Origin: Pseudoscleropodium purum
Taxonomy: Eukaryota; Streptophyta; Bryopsida; Hypnales; Brachytheciaceae
Assembly: GCA_963969395.1 (NCBI GenBank)
Contig: OZ017799.1
Location: 7,938,501-8,002,500, forward strand
DNA: 64,000 bases
Reading direction: 5' to 3'
Shown one piece after another: positions 25,295 to 36,805 of this stretch (positions within the stretch are counted from its first letter, which is position 1; the number at the start of each line of letters is the position of its first letter). The notes beneath the pieces are model-generated. The model was not told the origin of the DNA. It did no database searches and saw nothing but the letters and a program-made list of their open reading frames with translations. The translations under genes and the position numbers were made by a program.

Positions 25295-26953
25295 ATGCCT
25301 CAGCTACGTAGGTCGAGGCAAGCGAGTCCCTCTGGAGGCGAGGTGAAGCTCCGGAAAGTCATTCCGGTTATTCCCTCCACAGAGCCGGAAAAGGCTGAAC
25401 TCATGGATGATCTCAGATCCATGGGTTGCGTAGGGTTTGCCGAGAAACCTTGGGGTTTTAGGGAGGAGAGAATGGTCAAGGAGCTCCTCGGAAAGTTGTC
25501 CAACCAGTTTGACAACACCGTGAGGGGAGCTCCCGTCAGCTGGAACGAGGGGATGTGGAGAGCGGTTTACGGTTTCCGGGCAGGAGGTTTGGGAATGGCG
25601 AGCCGGAAGGATGAGTTTGTCCGAGGGAAGTTCAAGGGAGCCGTCAACCCAAAGGACGGATACGCGGTCGAGGATTGCTTGGACGACCGACACCGTCGGC
25701 TCCTGCAATTCCTGGTTCCGGTTCTTCACCCGGAAAAGCCGACCAGGGTGACGATCACCCTCGGCAACACCATTTTCGGTGCCCTCAGTGGTACCCGGAA
25801 AGTGGACTGGGCATGGATCATTTCCGATCTCGTGGCCCAGCTCGTTAGTAGGGTTGGGAAGAAAAGGGCCACTCCAGTGTGCTCTTACCTCTTCCACCTC
25901 TATCGGGAGAACCAAGTCCTCACCAACATAGAGGAGAAGGCGTGGAAGACGCAGGAAGTGCTCCTGAAGTATGGGGAGTCGGAGACGGATGACGAAGCGG
26001 AATCCGATTCCGAGTCAGACCGGGAGTCCAGCGAGGAAGAGGAGGAGCCGATGCCGCCGATCAAGCGACAGAAGCTGACGCCTCCACACAAGCGCGGGAC
26101 GCCTCCCGGTCAAGACAAACCGGCCCCGGAGGAGAAACCGGAAGCCGAGAAGACCAATTCCGGGGGAGATCCGGATATGCAAGATCCGTTCAACGGTCTG
26201 ATCAACGTCCTCTGCAACATCAGGGCGGATTGGGAGGTCAAGCACAGGACGCTTGCGGCAATCGGCAAGTTGGTGGGTGCTGCACCGGACAGCAACTTGG
26301 CGGAACAAGTGGCGCAATGCATCACGAATCCGGAAGAGACCCGGAAGCAGGAAGCCGAGATCCGCCGGTTGCAGGAGGAGGTAGATAAACTGAAGGCAAC
26401 ACTTTTCGCCTATCAGGAAGACGTGACGGCCGCTCGGGAGATGGCGGAGGAGACTCGGAAGGTGGCCGAGCAGATCAAGACGGTCCTGGGAGAGACCGGA
26501 ACGGCAGCGGCCAAGGCGAAGCTCTTCGACGAGAAGATCCACGAAGAGAAGAAACTATCCGGTTCCCGGATGGTCCGGATTCTCGCGGACTTCGCCGAGC
26601 AGGTGGAGACGGCAATGGTGGAGGGGCGGAAGGCAGCGGACCGGATCGAGGAGAGCAGCCGGAAGCTGACGGGAGCGACGTGCGACAAAGGTATTCACCT
26701 TTCGGACATCTCTCTACCGGACCTCTTTCCGGATGCAACTATGGCGAAGGACAGGAAGGATTGGACTCCTGAGTCCAAGAAGTCTGCACGGACTGGGACT
26801 CCGGGCACGAGACCGGATATCACCATCGACCTGGAGTCTCCACCCGGACCGAATCCTGCTGAGGGGGAACGGGTCCGGAATTTGAGTGAAGTCTTCGAGG
26901 AGCTAGTCCCGGAGGTCGGAAGCCCGACGATAGGATCTAGAGTTGTAGGGTAG
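25295..26953 (+). CDS. Accessory protein of the 3.3-kb element
   Basis: An intact ORF; the ATG at 25,295 is chosen because the upstream in-frame codons are GTG GGA. The N-terminal half has a compact domain with LLQFLVPVLHPEKPTRVT, NTIFGALSG, KVDWAWIISDLV and SYLFHLY. This pattern resembles the 'putative plant transposon protein' domain found in accessory ORFs of plant LTR elements (similarity by eye). A low-complexity acidic/Ser stretch (SESDRESSEEEEE) and a basic KRQK segment, possibly a nuclear signal, follow at about residues 230-270. The C-terminal half is rich in Glu, Lys and Ala heptads, a likely coiled coil. There is no RT, integrase or transposase catalytic motif. It could be a DNA-binding or chromatin-acting element protein; the function is unknown. 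Confidence 0.8.
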   Translation: MPQLRRSRQASPSGGEVKLRKVIPVIPSTEPEKAELMDDLRSMGCVGFAEKPWGFREERMVKELLGKLSNQFDNTVRGAPVSWNEGMWRAVYGFRAGGLGMASRKDEFVRGKFKGAVNPKDGYAVEDCLDDRHRRLLQFLVPVLHPEKPTRVTITLGNTIFGALSGTRKVDWAWIISDLVAQLVSRVGKKRATPVCSYLFHLYRENQVLTNIEEKAWKTQEVLLKYGESETDDEAESDSESDRESSEEEEEPMPPIKRQKLTPPHKRGTPPGQDKPAPEEKPEAEKTNSGGDPDMQDPFNGLINVLCNIRADWEVKHRTLAAIGKLVGAAPDSNLAEQVAQCITNPEETRKQEAEIRRLQEEVDKLKATLFAYQEDVTAAREMAEETRKVAEQIKTVLGETGTAAAKAKLFDEKIHEEKKLSGSRMVRILADFAEQVETAMVEGRKAADRIEESSRKLTGATCDKGIHLSDISLPDLFPDATMAKDRKDWTPESKKSARTGTPGTRPDITIDLESPPGPNPAEGERVRNLSEVFEELVPEVGSPTIGSRVVG

Positions 26954-26984
26954 ATAGGATTTTAATTTCAGTTAGGAGTAGGAG

Positions 26985-27005
26985 CGGATCCGGATCCGGA
27001 TCCGG
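26985..27005. repeat. (GGATCC) palindromic tandem repeat
   Basis: Three overlapping GGATCC/TCCGGA units form a self-complementary block just after the ORF stop. It is present at the corresponding place in copy 1 (near 17,371) and copy 3 (near 41,081), so it is a conserved part of the element. Confidence 0.85.
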
Positions 27006-27104
27006 CTCAATAGTATTAGGTTAGACCGGAAGTTAGATTTAGGTGGCGGCGGACCCCCACGGGTTTTCCGCTCCTTTTTGTGCTTTTAGGGTTTTGACCC
27101 TTTG

Positions 27105-27113
27105 TATATAAAT
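27105..27113 (+). promoter_or_regulatory. Second TATA box of the 3.3-kb element
   Basis: TATATAAAT lies about 150 bp after the ORF stop and about 1,030 bp before the right end, and is conserved in copies 1 and 3. Its position fits the main promoter of an LTR, with the ORF then inside U3. Confidence 0.55.
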
Positions 27114-28135
27114 CGGTTCCTGAGATGGGAATTGGGAGTTGTTCATTTTGCAAATTTCTTGTACCTTTCTATTCTCTTCGTTGTGTATCTCTCTCCAGCG
27201 CGACAGGATTGTATGATGTGGAGTTAGGATAGTACGAGTTAGTTTGTAAGTGATTTCTCCCCTTGGTGTTTATTTTCCGATCCTAGGTGCATGTGAGTAG
27301 GTACCGAAGAGTTGGGAGTGAACTTAGTTCCTCAGCACATCTAGAGTTTGAGATTCCGGGTGAGAAAGCCGTTGTTAGGCTAGGCGGGTAGGGAGGGATT
27401 CCCTAGCTGCGCTAGAACTCCCGGGTGGGAAATCCGGTCGAGTGTCCGATCTCCTGTGAGGTCTCACCACCCGTATGGGTAACGGAAGAACTTTAGTTGA
27501 TGTTGGAACGGACGGGTGCACTTGTAACCACCTGTCTTCGCACGGATCGGAAGTAGCATCAAGGTCGTTGTAGTACGAGAGGGTCGAGTGTGGGGTCTTT
27601 GTGTGACCTACGACCTGGATTGCTATCTGGGTTGTTGTGAAGGACCAAACCGGATCCGGATTAGCTTAGGAGTCTAGAAGGTAGGACAGTGGGTCTTCAG
27701 CCACTATAAGTCACGGAAGGAGTGGTGGGCCTACCACTCTCAAAATTAAGCGGCGACCCCTCTGATGGTGAAACAGAGGCAAAACCAAACCGGATAGGAT
27801 TACGAGTACAGGATGACCATCCCGACCGGATTGGTCAGGACGGATTTCCAGGATCGGAAGTTGTGAGATCCTGGGATTTGGGTGTTTGTACGGACCGGAT
27901 AGTTAGTAGGACCGGAAGAAGGAGTAATCCGGTCTGTAGTTACCCGGTGTGGTAGTATTTCTGGTTCTAGATCTAGGACCGGAAAGTAAGATTGGCATAC
28001 TGACTGAGCTTAACTGCTTAATAGAGCTAGATACTTCACAGGATCTCGTGGGTTCGATCTTTAGAGTCACTTAGTTATACTCTAGAGCGATTTTTGTGAG
28101 TATAATGGGGAATTGACCTGCCCTGTGCTGCGACA

Positions 28136-31100
28136 GCAGACCAAAGTAGGATGAAGCCTCTGGGTATATTATCAAAAATAAAAACAAAAATCGCGGGGTT
28201 AACATTTTTAATTGATTATATTGTTTTTCAACCACATACACCTAATGCATCTTATCCTATCCTATTAGGTAGACCATGGCTCTATCAAGCCAAAGTTAAA
28301 GATAATTGGGGTAAGGGAGTGATGAAAATTTTTCAAGGAAATCATGTTGTAAACATGAACATGTATCCTTCTAAGTATTTGGGTGAGACTCAATGGGAAT
28401 CACTACGAAATACGAGTGATTTTGGTTATGATTCCGAATTAGATGAAATGTCTACAAATAGGGTTAATACAAAAATTAGGGGAAGGGAACAAATTGAATC
28501 AATTATAATAAATTATAAAGAGATTGGCCCTGGTGAATATATTATCCCATGTGAGGATGATGATAATTCAGACAAGGCCATCCAAAATTGGTTAACGGAT
28601 TCCTCAGTGAATTGTATTGAGTTCGATTGGGAATTAAGTGGGGATACGGAAGAGGACTATGGAAGCCAAATGTCAGATACTCCTGTTCGGTCTTATGTTT
28701 CTAAAAGCCATTGTAAAACAATTAACATAGGGTCTGAGAGTGATCAAAGAAATATTCAAATATCTAATAAGTTAAGCTTCTTGGAATTGAAGCCATGGAT
28801 AAAATTTTTTAGGGACAATTCTAAAACCTTTGCTTGGTCATACAAGGATTTAAGGGGAGTTTCTCCTCAAATTTGTGAACACCATATTGATTTAGAAGAG
28901 GGTGCTAAACCTATTAGGCAAAGACCACATAGGTTAAATCCTAAATATTCCCTATTAGTGAAAGTGGAAATTGAAAAATTAATAAATATAGGATTTATAT
29001 ATCCGGCTCCAAATAGTGAATGGGTAAGTCCTATAATGATTGTGCCTAAGAAAGATGGCCGAATTAGAATTTGCCAAGACTTTAGAAAATTAAATGCAGT
29101 AACTAAAAAAGACGGATTTCTATTATCATTTATTGATAGCATTCTTGATACCGTAGCCGTTCATGAATGCTATTCGTTCATGGATGGCTTTTCCGGTTAC
29201 AATTAGGTCCAAATTGCAAAAAAGGACCAAGCTAAAACGGCCTTTGTTACCGATTTGGGAATTTTTGCAAGTAGGGTTATGTTATTTGGTCTTTGTAATG
29301 GAGCAACCACGTTTCAACGTGTAGAAACTTTAGCCTTCCAAGATTTTTTCCGTAAATTTATGGAGATTTTCTTGGATGACTTTTGTGTGTTTGGTACCAA
29401 ATTGGAACACCTTGCCCAATTAAAAAAGTTGTTTTGATAAATGTTTTGAATATGGCATTTCATTAAATGCGGCCAAGTGCCAATTTATTGTGCCTTATGG
29501 GAAATTATTAGGTCATATAGTTAGTAAAAAGGGGATTTGTACAGATCGAGATAAAATAGCTAAAATTGCTAAATTGCCTATGCCGTCTTCTATTACTCAA
29601 GTTAGGGGTTTTCTTGGGCATGTGAGTTATTATCGCTGTTTTATAAAAAATTATGTCCGAATTGCATCCCCTTTGGCAATCCTTGTAAAGAAATTAGAGG
29701 TAGGAACTAATCCAATTTGGACACTAGAGTGTGATAGAGCATTTTTAGAATTGAAAGAAAAATTAGTCACTGCTCTAGTGTTAGTGTCACTAAATTGGGA
29801 TGAGCCCTTCTATGTATATGTAGATGCAAGTAATGTAGCAATGGGTTGTATCTTAAGTCAGAAAGATATAAATGGCAAAGATCATTTTATATACTATGCT
29901 AGTCGCCAATTAATTCCCGCTGAAAAGAATTATTCTACTATAGAGCAAGAAGCTTTGGGCATGGTTTATGCGGTTCAAAAGTTCCGCCATTACCTATTAG
30001 GATATAAGTTTACATTTTACGTAGACCATGATGCGTTCAAGTATGTGGTTAATAAACCACAATTGAGTGGTAGATTAGCCCATTGGGTGTTATTGTTGCA
30101 GGAATTTAATTTTGATATTGTGGTTCGGCTTGGGAAGCAATACTCCAATGCCGATTTTTTATCCCGTATGGAACCAACTTCCAGTTCAAGTGGGTCACCA
30201 CTTGAGGATGATATTCCTGATGCGAATCTGTTTGAAGTAGATGTTATCCATACAAAGTATGCGGACATTTTGAATTATTTATCTACTAGAACATTTCTTA
30301 GGAATTATAACTTGAAACAAAAGCAAGCTTTAATTAGGAAGAGTGCCCCTTATACCCTTTTGGATAAAATTTTATACAAGTTGGGGCATGATGGTGTGCT
30401 TAGGCGTTGTATTTATAAAAGTGAAATAAAGTATGTACTTCAAGGGTGCCACTCTAATGCTTGTGGCAGGCATTTTGCGAGTATTTCTACTGCCCAAAAA
30501 GTCTTATTGGTTGGTTCTTGGTGGCCGTTCTTATTTAAAGATGCTCATCAATTTGCAAAAACCTGTGATCCATGTCAACGAATAGGGAAACCGTCACCCT
30601 CTAAGGCAATGCCGTTGATATCCCTTATGGCATTAGCCCCATTCGAAAAATGGGGAATTGATTTCGTGGGACCTATTGCTCTAGCTACAAAATATGGGCG
30701 CAACGGATATATTTTAGTTGCTACCGATTATGCGACCAAGTGGGCTGAGGCCTTAGCTACATGTTATGATGATGCCAAAACGGTAGCCAAATTTTTATAT
30801 GAAAATGTAATTTCTAGATTTGGGTGCCCAAAAGAATTAATTAGTGATCGGGGCACGCATTTCTTGAATTCTACAATTGAGGAATTAACAAATAGGTTTT
30901 TAATAAAACATAGGAAATCGGCACCTTACCATCCTAGGGCCAATGGGCAAACCGAGAAAACAAATGGCATCCTTTGCAAAATCTTGACTAAAACTATAAG
31001 TGGTGCTTCTACCGATTGGGATGAAAAATTGTGGAGTGCCTTGTGGGCATATAGAACCACTTACAAGGGCACTACGGGTTTTTCTCCATTCCAATTAGTA

Positions 31101-31951
31101 TATGGCCAAGAAGCCATATTGCCAATAGAATTTGAAATTCCTAATTTACGAGTTGCTATAAAGCACCGAGTGGGTGATTATGAGAGTTTGAGGGCAAGAT
31201 TAATCCAATTAGAGGCGTTGGATGAGAAATGGAGAGAGGCATATTTGAATACTTTAGCAACCCAAAATAGGAGAAAATCTTATTATGATTCTAAATTACG
31301 CCCTAAGGAATTTAAAGTTGGCAATTTGGTTTTGTTATATGATAGTCGGTTCTTTAAATTTCCTGGAAAATTGCAAATGCATTGGTTGGGTCCCTATAAA
31401 GTCATTGATGTCAAGGTTGACAAATCAGTACGTCCGCCCCAAAATAGCATCCGTAACCCGGACGTCCGTCCTTACAGAAGCCAGCGGACGCAGCGTCCCT
31501 CCCGCTGTCGGAAGGCGGACGGGCGGGGCGGGGCGGACGGACGGAGCGGAGGGGGCGGTTCTCGTCTACTTTGAATTAGTAGGGTTACATTTCCCAAAAA
31601 ATTAATATAACTCATGAAAATGGTTTCTTTTCCTTTTAATTCTAAGGAAACATTTAAAAAAAAATTTTATAACAAATTGCGAACCATTGCACTTCATTTA
31701 ATATTTAATTGTTTAAGGATTAAGGGAGTGACTGCGGACGGGGGGACAAGCGGACGCTGCATCCGCCGGGATCGCGAATGTCAGCAGACGCTGTGGACAC
31801 AGCGTCCGCGTCCGGACGTCCCGGACGTCCAACCGTCCTGTCAACCTTGATTGATGTTAATCCTAATGGGTCATTGCAATTAAAGGATTTTGAAAGAAAT
31901 GTGCTTCCTACTAGGATTAATGGATACTGGCTTAAGCCATATTTTGTATAA
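28136..31951 (+). pseudogene. pol of gypsy element 1: protease end, RT, RNase H, integrase
   Basis: The frame resumes after the 3.3-kb insertion with the protease C-terminus (ILLGRPWL near 28,262). RT spans about 28,780-29,560, with IMIVPKKDGRIRICQDFRKLN and the catalytic LDDF (variant of YxDD) near 29,375. RNase H (YVDASN...; TIEQEA; FYVDHDA) follows at 29,810-30,160. Integrase has the zinc-binding C..C near 30,566 and the catalytic Asp-Asp-Glu in GIDFVGP, SDRGTHF and NGQTEKTN. Breaks: TAG at 29,204; a one-base insertion and stop near 29,425-29,437; and the hAT-type insertion at 31,412-31,849, after which the frame resumes and ends with TAA at 31,949-31,951. The sequence clusters by eye with Athila/Tat-type pol. 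Confidence 0.9.
31412..31849. mobile_element. hAT-type element, 438 bp, near the end of pol
   Basis: It has CAAGGTTGACAAATC and GTCAACCTTG ends and a perfect 8-bp duplication, ATTGATGT (31,404-31,411 and 31,850-31,857). Both ends are GC-rich with CGGACG words; about 165 bp of AT-rich DNA lies between them. The AT-rich part next to the right end, read in reverse (GTCACTCCCTTAATCCTTAAAC), matches DNA next to the left end of the kinase-bearing element at 61,072. This copy therefore looks like a deletion derivative of a larger element of that kind. Confidence 0.92.
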
Positions 31952-32878
31952 TGCCGGGGGTAGCATTTTTATTTTGGAGGGTAGTTTTGTTTTTATAATA
32001 TAAAAAAAAAAAAGAATAATAATTAAACAAACAAATAAAATAAAAGGATAAGTAATTACCTTAAGTAGTGTAAGTATGATAGTATAGATTTGTTATAAGA
32101 GTGTAAAATAATAATAATAATAAAACTTATTAAGACTTAAAACAAATAAATAAAAATAAAAATGATGACGACGATGTGACGAATTGGGCAACGTGTGACA
32201 ACTTGGTGATTTCCGACTTGGAAGTGAGGTGGCAAGTCAAAGAATATCATTTCAAAGAGAAATGATTCCAAGCCGCCAAATTCCAAACCGATTTGGAGAA
32301 CAACTCCAATAAGCAAAAGGAAGGAAACCAAATGGGAATTCTTGCAAGGTTGTGGCAAGATTGGGCCAAGTAGTTGCAATTCCGAGTAGGAATTAGGGTT
32401 GTTGAGTGTGGTGGAGGTGTCTGTGTGCGTACCGAATTGGGGAGTTGGTGAGAGCCTGTGAGTGCAAAAATTCTGAGTGTGTTCTGAGCGAATTGTATGT
32501 CAGATTGTGGAATTGAGAGATCATTGTGAGTTTGCAAGCGCTGCGAGCGGTGGGTCAGTGGTTTCCAATTTGAGAGTAAATCCAAATTGTATTGAGGTGA
32601 GCCACATTGAATGTTTTGAGCTCCGATTTGCATGTTTGGGTTTCAATTCGAATAATTGAGTTCTGAGTTGTGAAGAATTGTATCCTGTGCAATGTCAATG
32701 TCAATTTCGTGTTTTTGTGTTCTAATTTGGAAAGGGTTTTTGCCTGTTGGTTGGAACGAGCGAAATTTTATGCCAAATTGTGATGCGAAGAGGAGCTTGC
32801 GCCAAGTGTTAGTGAGGTATTTTCTTTCCAATTTGGAGCATTTGCCAAGAGATTGTGAGCTTGTGTTGCGTAGGTTTG
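31952..32878 (+). other. Post-pol spacer of gypsy element 1
   Basis: Non-coding DNA between the pol stop and the accessory ORF. It begins with TGCCGGGGGTAGC, then an A-rich stretch (32,000-32,170), then sequence rich in CCAATTTGG/CCAAATTGG-like words. No LTR was identified in it. Confidence 0.5.
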
Positions 32879-35094
32879 ATGTTAGACAAGGGTGAGGAAG
32901 AAATTGATACGATGGAGCAAGAAATCCAAGTGGTGGAACCAGAAACACATTTGGAGAAGAAGCCAAGGTTGGGAGATGAGAAGTAGGCACCAATTGCTTT
33001 GCCCAATGAGGAGTTCACGGTGGAAGTGGTTGCGGTAGGGAGATTACCAACTTGGAGTGAGGAGGAGTAGAGGAAGCTTCAGCGAGTCGATTTGTGGGAG
33101 TATTTTCATGAGTTGGAAAGTATAGCTGAGGAGGACCTCAACAAGTTGGAAATTTTCACAATGTCGTATGTCATTCCACAACGACAGGGAACAATGCATG
33201 GTGAGTCGGTGGAGTTGCACCCGACTCGCATTGCTCAAGTGTTTCAATTGCCAAATTCGTGGTTGTTTGTGCGAGCCATGCAGGAGGAAAGTACCAATTC
33301 GGTTATGGACTGTTTGATTGAAGTGCTTCCAATTGGGCAGTTGGAGCGTGACGAGTGGGAATTGCAGCTGATCAAACCTAATTGGCACCCCTAGATTCAA
33401 GTGGTAATGACCAATTTGCTGTTGGAGCGGATGGAGGGAGTGACTTCTAAGGCAAATCTTCAAATGGTAATGGTTGTGCGGACTGGTGTGAAGATCAATT
33501 GGGCGGTGTTTGTTTAGCGGAAATTACATACAATAGTAGTGAATTTTAAGAAGACACCTGGTGAGACTCTGAAGGGCGCCAAACTGTTATCTTATTTGGT
33601 GGAGGAGAGTTGCAAGTACCTACCCGAGACGCAAGCGGTTCCAAAGCAAGAAGAGGGGCAGCCCAGTCAAGTTGTACCTCTGAAGACCGTTGGACAATTC
33701 AAGTCCCAGTTGGAATTGGTGTTATCCAATTTGGATCAATTTGATCCTACGAGGATGGAGCAGTTGACAAAGTGAAATTCTGAATTGGAGATGCAAGTGA
33801 CCCAACTAAAGGCCAAATTGGAGATAGCCAAGGAGGAGGGGGTGCAGTATGAAATCCATGTGGTAGTAGAGCAGCAAGTGATGCTGGACCAAACTGAAGA
33901 ATTTTGTTTGAAGGCTAAGCATTTTATACAAAAGGCTGAGGCTAAGCATGACACCAAATTAGAGCAGGAAAGCCAAGTCAAGGGTATGGAGTGTGATATG
34001 GAGGAATGGGGTGTTAAATTGCAGAAGATTATTGCCAATTCAGAGTCTGAGGCCGAAGAGGAGATCGTTAAACTAGACTAGTCCAAGTTAGTGGGACTTG
34101 AGGCGGAGATGCAGCGGGTGGAAAAGTGGCATCAAGACTTTCAAGCTGCCACGAGTATGGGAAACAAGGCGAAGCCCAATCCAAGTCGAAAGCACCAGTG
34201 AGTTATGCATGTGGATGATTTGGCAACATTGGCTTTACGGATGCCACCAACTGCCAACTTGGAGTATGTGTACGTTTGGGAGCGGAAAGTGTTCTTTCTT
34301 CACACAAGGTTGAAATTTTCTGAAAGCTTGTCTAAGACACGTTTCAAAACAATTTGGAACCAAGCGTTGCAATTGAAGAGTGAGAACTTGTTCTCGGAAA
34401 TTGTAGCAAGAAGAGAAATTGTACCTAATGACAAGTTGGTTGCACTTGCATTGGTGGGAGATTACGGCGCTAGGAGTTTACTTTTCTACTCCGAGTTGGA
34501 AGCTGCCCTTGCCCAGCGTCGAAGAATGGCTGCCACCTATTCGAAAAAGAAGCGCATTTATGTTGGTTCCAAATTGTTGGATGGTGTGGCGGGCGCTTAG
34601 GTAGTAGCAGGTGCATCTCTACAGGCTGCGGATTCCAATTGGGTGAAGACTATTGGGGAGTTGGATGAATTGTTCAAGACTTCTGATTGGATGCATGAGT
34701 TGGTGGCAAATGTCCAAGATCGCTGTCTCTAGAGCAATGTGGTGGATGTGCACCCTGCGACGTATGTGTCCAAATTTGGGAGTATTTGTTCGAGATTGGA
34801 AATCAAGATAAAGGCAGGTGTTATGAAGAGGTGCCAATTTGGGATGTAGCTGCGGAGTTGGGTTTTATTCGTCCCCAAGTTGGTGAGCCTCTCAAGTTGC
34901 TCCCGAGTATGTTGGATATTTTGATTACCTGGAAGTTACTGAATTCTTGCGCCTCGGAGGTGCAAGAGCGATTTCTTAGGTGTTATGAAAGCCTTTTCGA
35001 CAAACCTTCACATGTCCCTTTTCCTAGTTGGAGTGCGGTGACTTGGCTGGGTCATGATCACAGTGAGGTGCATCGGGCACCACTTGTGGCTTAA
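32879..35094 (+). pseudogene. Post-pol accessory ORF of gypsy element 1
   Basis: One frame from ATG 32,879 to 34,600 is broken by about ten point stops, mostly TAG and TGA (for example 33,392, 33,773, 34,079, 34,598). A frame change near 34,750 leads into the C-terminal 102 codons (34,786-35,094). The middle (about 33,200-33,640) has PNWHP, ANLQMVMVVRTGVKINWA and GAKLLSYLVEESCKYL. This has the same layout as the VDWAWIISDLV domain of the 3.3-kb element protein, and a Gln/Glu/Lys-rich coiled-coil region (33,785-34,080) follows as it does there. Position after pol is typical of Athila/Tat accessory or env-like ORFs. No signal peptide or membrane segment is evident, so I do not call it env. Confidence 0.6.
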
Positions 35095-35320
35095 GACAAG
35101 TTGAATCATATGGACTGGGCGTCCAGAGTGAGTGAGCTACCCCAATCGATTGTTTCTGACCCACGGTTTTATCCTTATTAATCTACATAGACACATTCTT
35201 GTATTGATTAATTATTAAACAAATTTGTTTGGTGTACCAACATTTTGTGAGATACAATTCTCTCTTGGTACACCACCACTGTTGGAATGACCAACTTTTT
35301 ATTATAATTTTTGTTTTGTG

Positions 35321-35489
35321 CAGGGTTGATAGGACGGTCGGACATCCGGAACGTCCGAACGTGGACGCTATGTCCGCAGCGTCCGCCTTCTGACGGCGGG
35401 AGGGACGCTGCGTCTGCTGGCGTCCGTGCGGACGGACGTCCAGGTTATGGACGCCTTTTTCGGGCAGACGTTGAGATTCGTCAACCCTG
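35321..35489. mobile_element. hAT-type miniature element, 169 bp
   Basis: It starts CAGGGTTGATAGG and ends TTCGTCAACCCTG with a perfect 8-bp duplication, GTTTTGTG (35,313-35,320 and 35,490-35,497). The interior is GC-rich with GGACG/CGTCC words. It is the shortest complete copy here. Confidence 0.92.
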
Positions 35490-36600
35490 GTTTTGTGTTA
35501 GCGAAGAGATTTAAAGACTTAAGGTTCCTTTAAAATTATTTAACCTTTGTTAATATGTTCATGAGGTTTTCAAGTTCTTGATTACTGGGTTTTTTTACAA
35601 TATTAAAAGTTGAATTTCCAAGCTCACAAATTTTAGCATTGAATAGGTACTTATTTTAAAACTCTTAAGGCGGTAAAAATTAGACTTTGTCAAAAAATTT
35701 TAAAATAAAACATTGACCAAACTCGCATTGTTTAATGAGGTTGGTTCAAATTATTTTTTAGAGGTTGGTTTAAATAATAACATGCGTATTTTTTTTATAA
35801 ACTAAGAACTTGATATTTATAATTTAAAGTTTAAATTTAAAGTTCAGTTTAAACGTTGTTGTGCGTACCTCCTTTAAAATTTGAAACTAAATACTGACGT
35901 ATTTGACTTAAACTTTAAAATTCGATTTAAATATTATCATGCGTACCCCATTTAAGCTTTAAAATTAAAAACTAGCATATAACTTAAATGTTGAAGTTTG
36001 TTTTAAACATTGTTATACGTACTTCCTTTGGTATTTAAAACTAAACTCTTACAACTTGGGGTTGCTTTCATATGACGAAGCTTTGACTTTTCAATAATTT
36101 GATTACTTGTGATTTTTATAAGAAACCTTAAAGAACTAATTAAATTATATAATACTTTTTCATTAAAGGCGAAATAAAAATTCATTCGAACCTTCAAATT
36201 ATTGCATTGATCTTGAAAACTTCAATTAGTGAGTTTTTATTCAAAATTCAAGAGTTAAGGTATTTAAACTAAAAATTCTTTGATTTTTAATGTGATGTGA
36301 AGTTAAATTTATTTAGCGAAGAAAACTTTAATCAAGGTTCTTCATTAAAACATTTATTTTTCTGTTTTGATTAATTTAGTAAGGTTGATATTTTTATCAA
36401 AATCTTGTATTAAAAATATTTAATTTTTAACTTCATTGAAGGGGTTTAATTTAAGTATGTTAGGTTTAAACCCTAACTAGTAAAAATCATGATTATAATA
36501 TTAACCAATGTTGTTTGCTTTCATTAAAAGAATTTAATTTAAATTATTTGGCTTATTTTGAACCAGCAATAATTAACGTATTCTCTCGTTTCTGAACTTT
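35490..36600. other. AT-rich non-coding DNA with a short tandem repeat
   Basis: No gene is seen. The only structure recognised is the repeat at 35,765-36,060, listed separately. Confidence 0.6.
35765..36060. repeat. Tandem repeat, about four units of 76-78 bp
   Basis: Units share AAAC(G/A)TTGTTGTGCGTAC-like text followed by CTTTAAAATT..AAACTAA..TTTAAA. The GCGTAC/ACGTAC-like core occurs near 35,785, 35,864, 35,942 and 36,018. The copies are diverged. Confidence 0.7.
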
Positions 36601-36805
36601 TCTGGTTCCTGTGCTTCCGTTCCAGGGTTTATGTTTTTGGTTTACTCCACGGCTTGTGATTTCCGCAACAAGCCTCGGATTGCACCGCCCCGCATCGAAC
36701 TGCACTGCTCAGCACCGCACCGGATTGCACCCAACTGCACCACAGCGGTCCGCTCCGGACTTAGGTCTTGGAATTCTTAAATTCGTGTTGCCGAGCTCCT
36801 CGCTG

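Larger units (their letters stand above)
24832..28135 (+). mobile_element. 3.3-kb TG...CA element, copy 2, with intact ORF
   Basis: The ends are TGTCGCAGC and GCTGCGACA with a perfect 5-bp duplication, GCAGA (24,827-24,831 and 28,136-28,140). Length is 3,304 bp. It interrupts the protease of gypsy element 1; removing it plus one GCAGA restores the frame. It contains a TATA box at 25,105, an intact 553-codon ORF, a (GGATCC)n palindrome at 26,985 and a second TATA box at 27,105 followed by about 1 kb of non-coding DNA. That last arrangement resembles the U3-R-U5 order of an LTR. CCGG words are very dense in both coding and non-coding parts. Confidence 0.9.
15850..35170 (+). mobile_element. Ty3/gypsy retrotransposon 1, Athila/Tat-like, with nested insertions
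   Basis: A plus-strand element with 5' LTR, primer-binding site, gag, protease, RT, RNase H, integrase and a post-pol accessory ORF. Two 3.3-kb elements (16,235-19,532; 24,832-28,135) and two hAT-type elements (22,283-22,515; 31,412-31,849) are inserted in it; removing each insertion with one target copy restores the surrounding frame. The Asp-tRNA-type primer site, lack of a chromodomain and the extra 3' ORF point to the Athila/Tat clade. A CCAA-N-TTGG-like motif recurs throughout its non-coding parts. The left end is approximate and no 3' LTR was recognised, so the copy is probably truncated at the right. Confidence 0.75.

Noticed and set aside
25304..25915. 203-codon minus-strand ORF, with similar antisense ORFs at 26,015-26,542 and 17,828-18,355
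   Set aside because: Antisense shadows of the accessory ORF in GC-rich DNA.
32879..35094. Envelope gene in gypsy element 1
   Set aside because: No signal peptide, membrane segment or Cys pattern; a coiled-coil accessory protein fits better.
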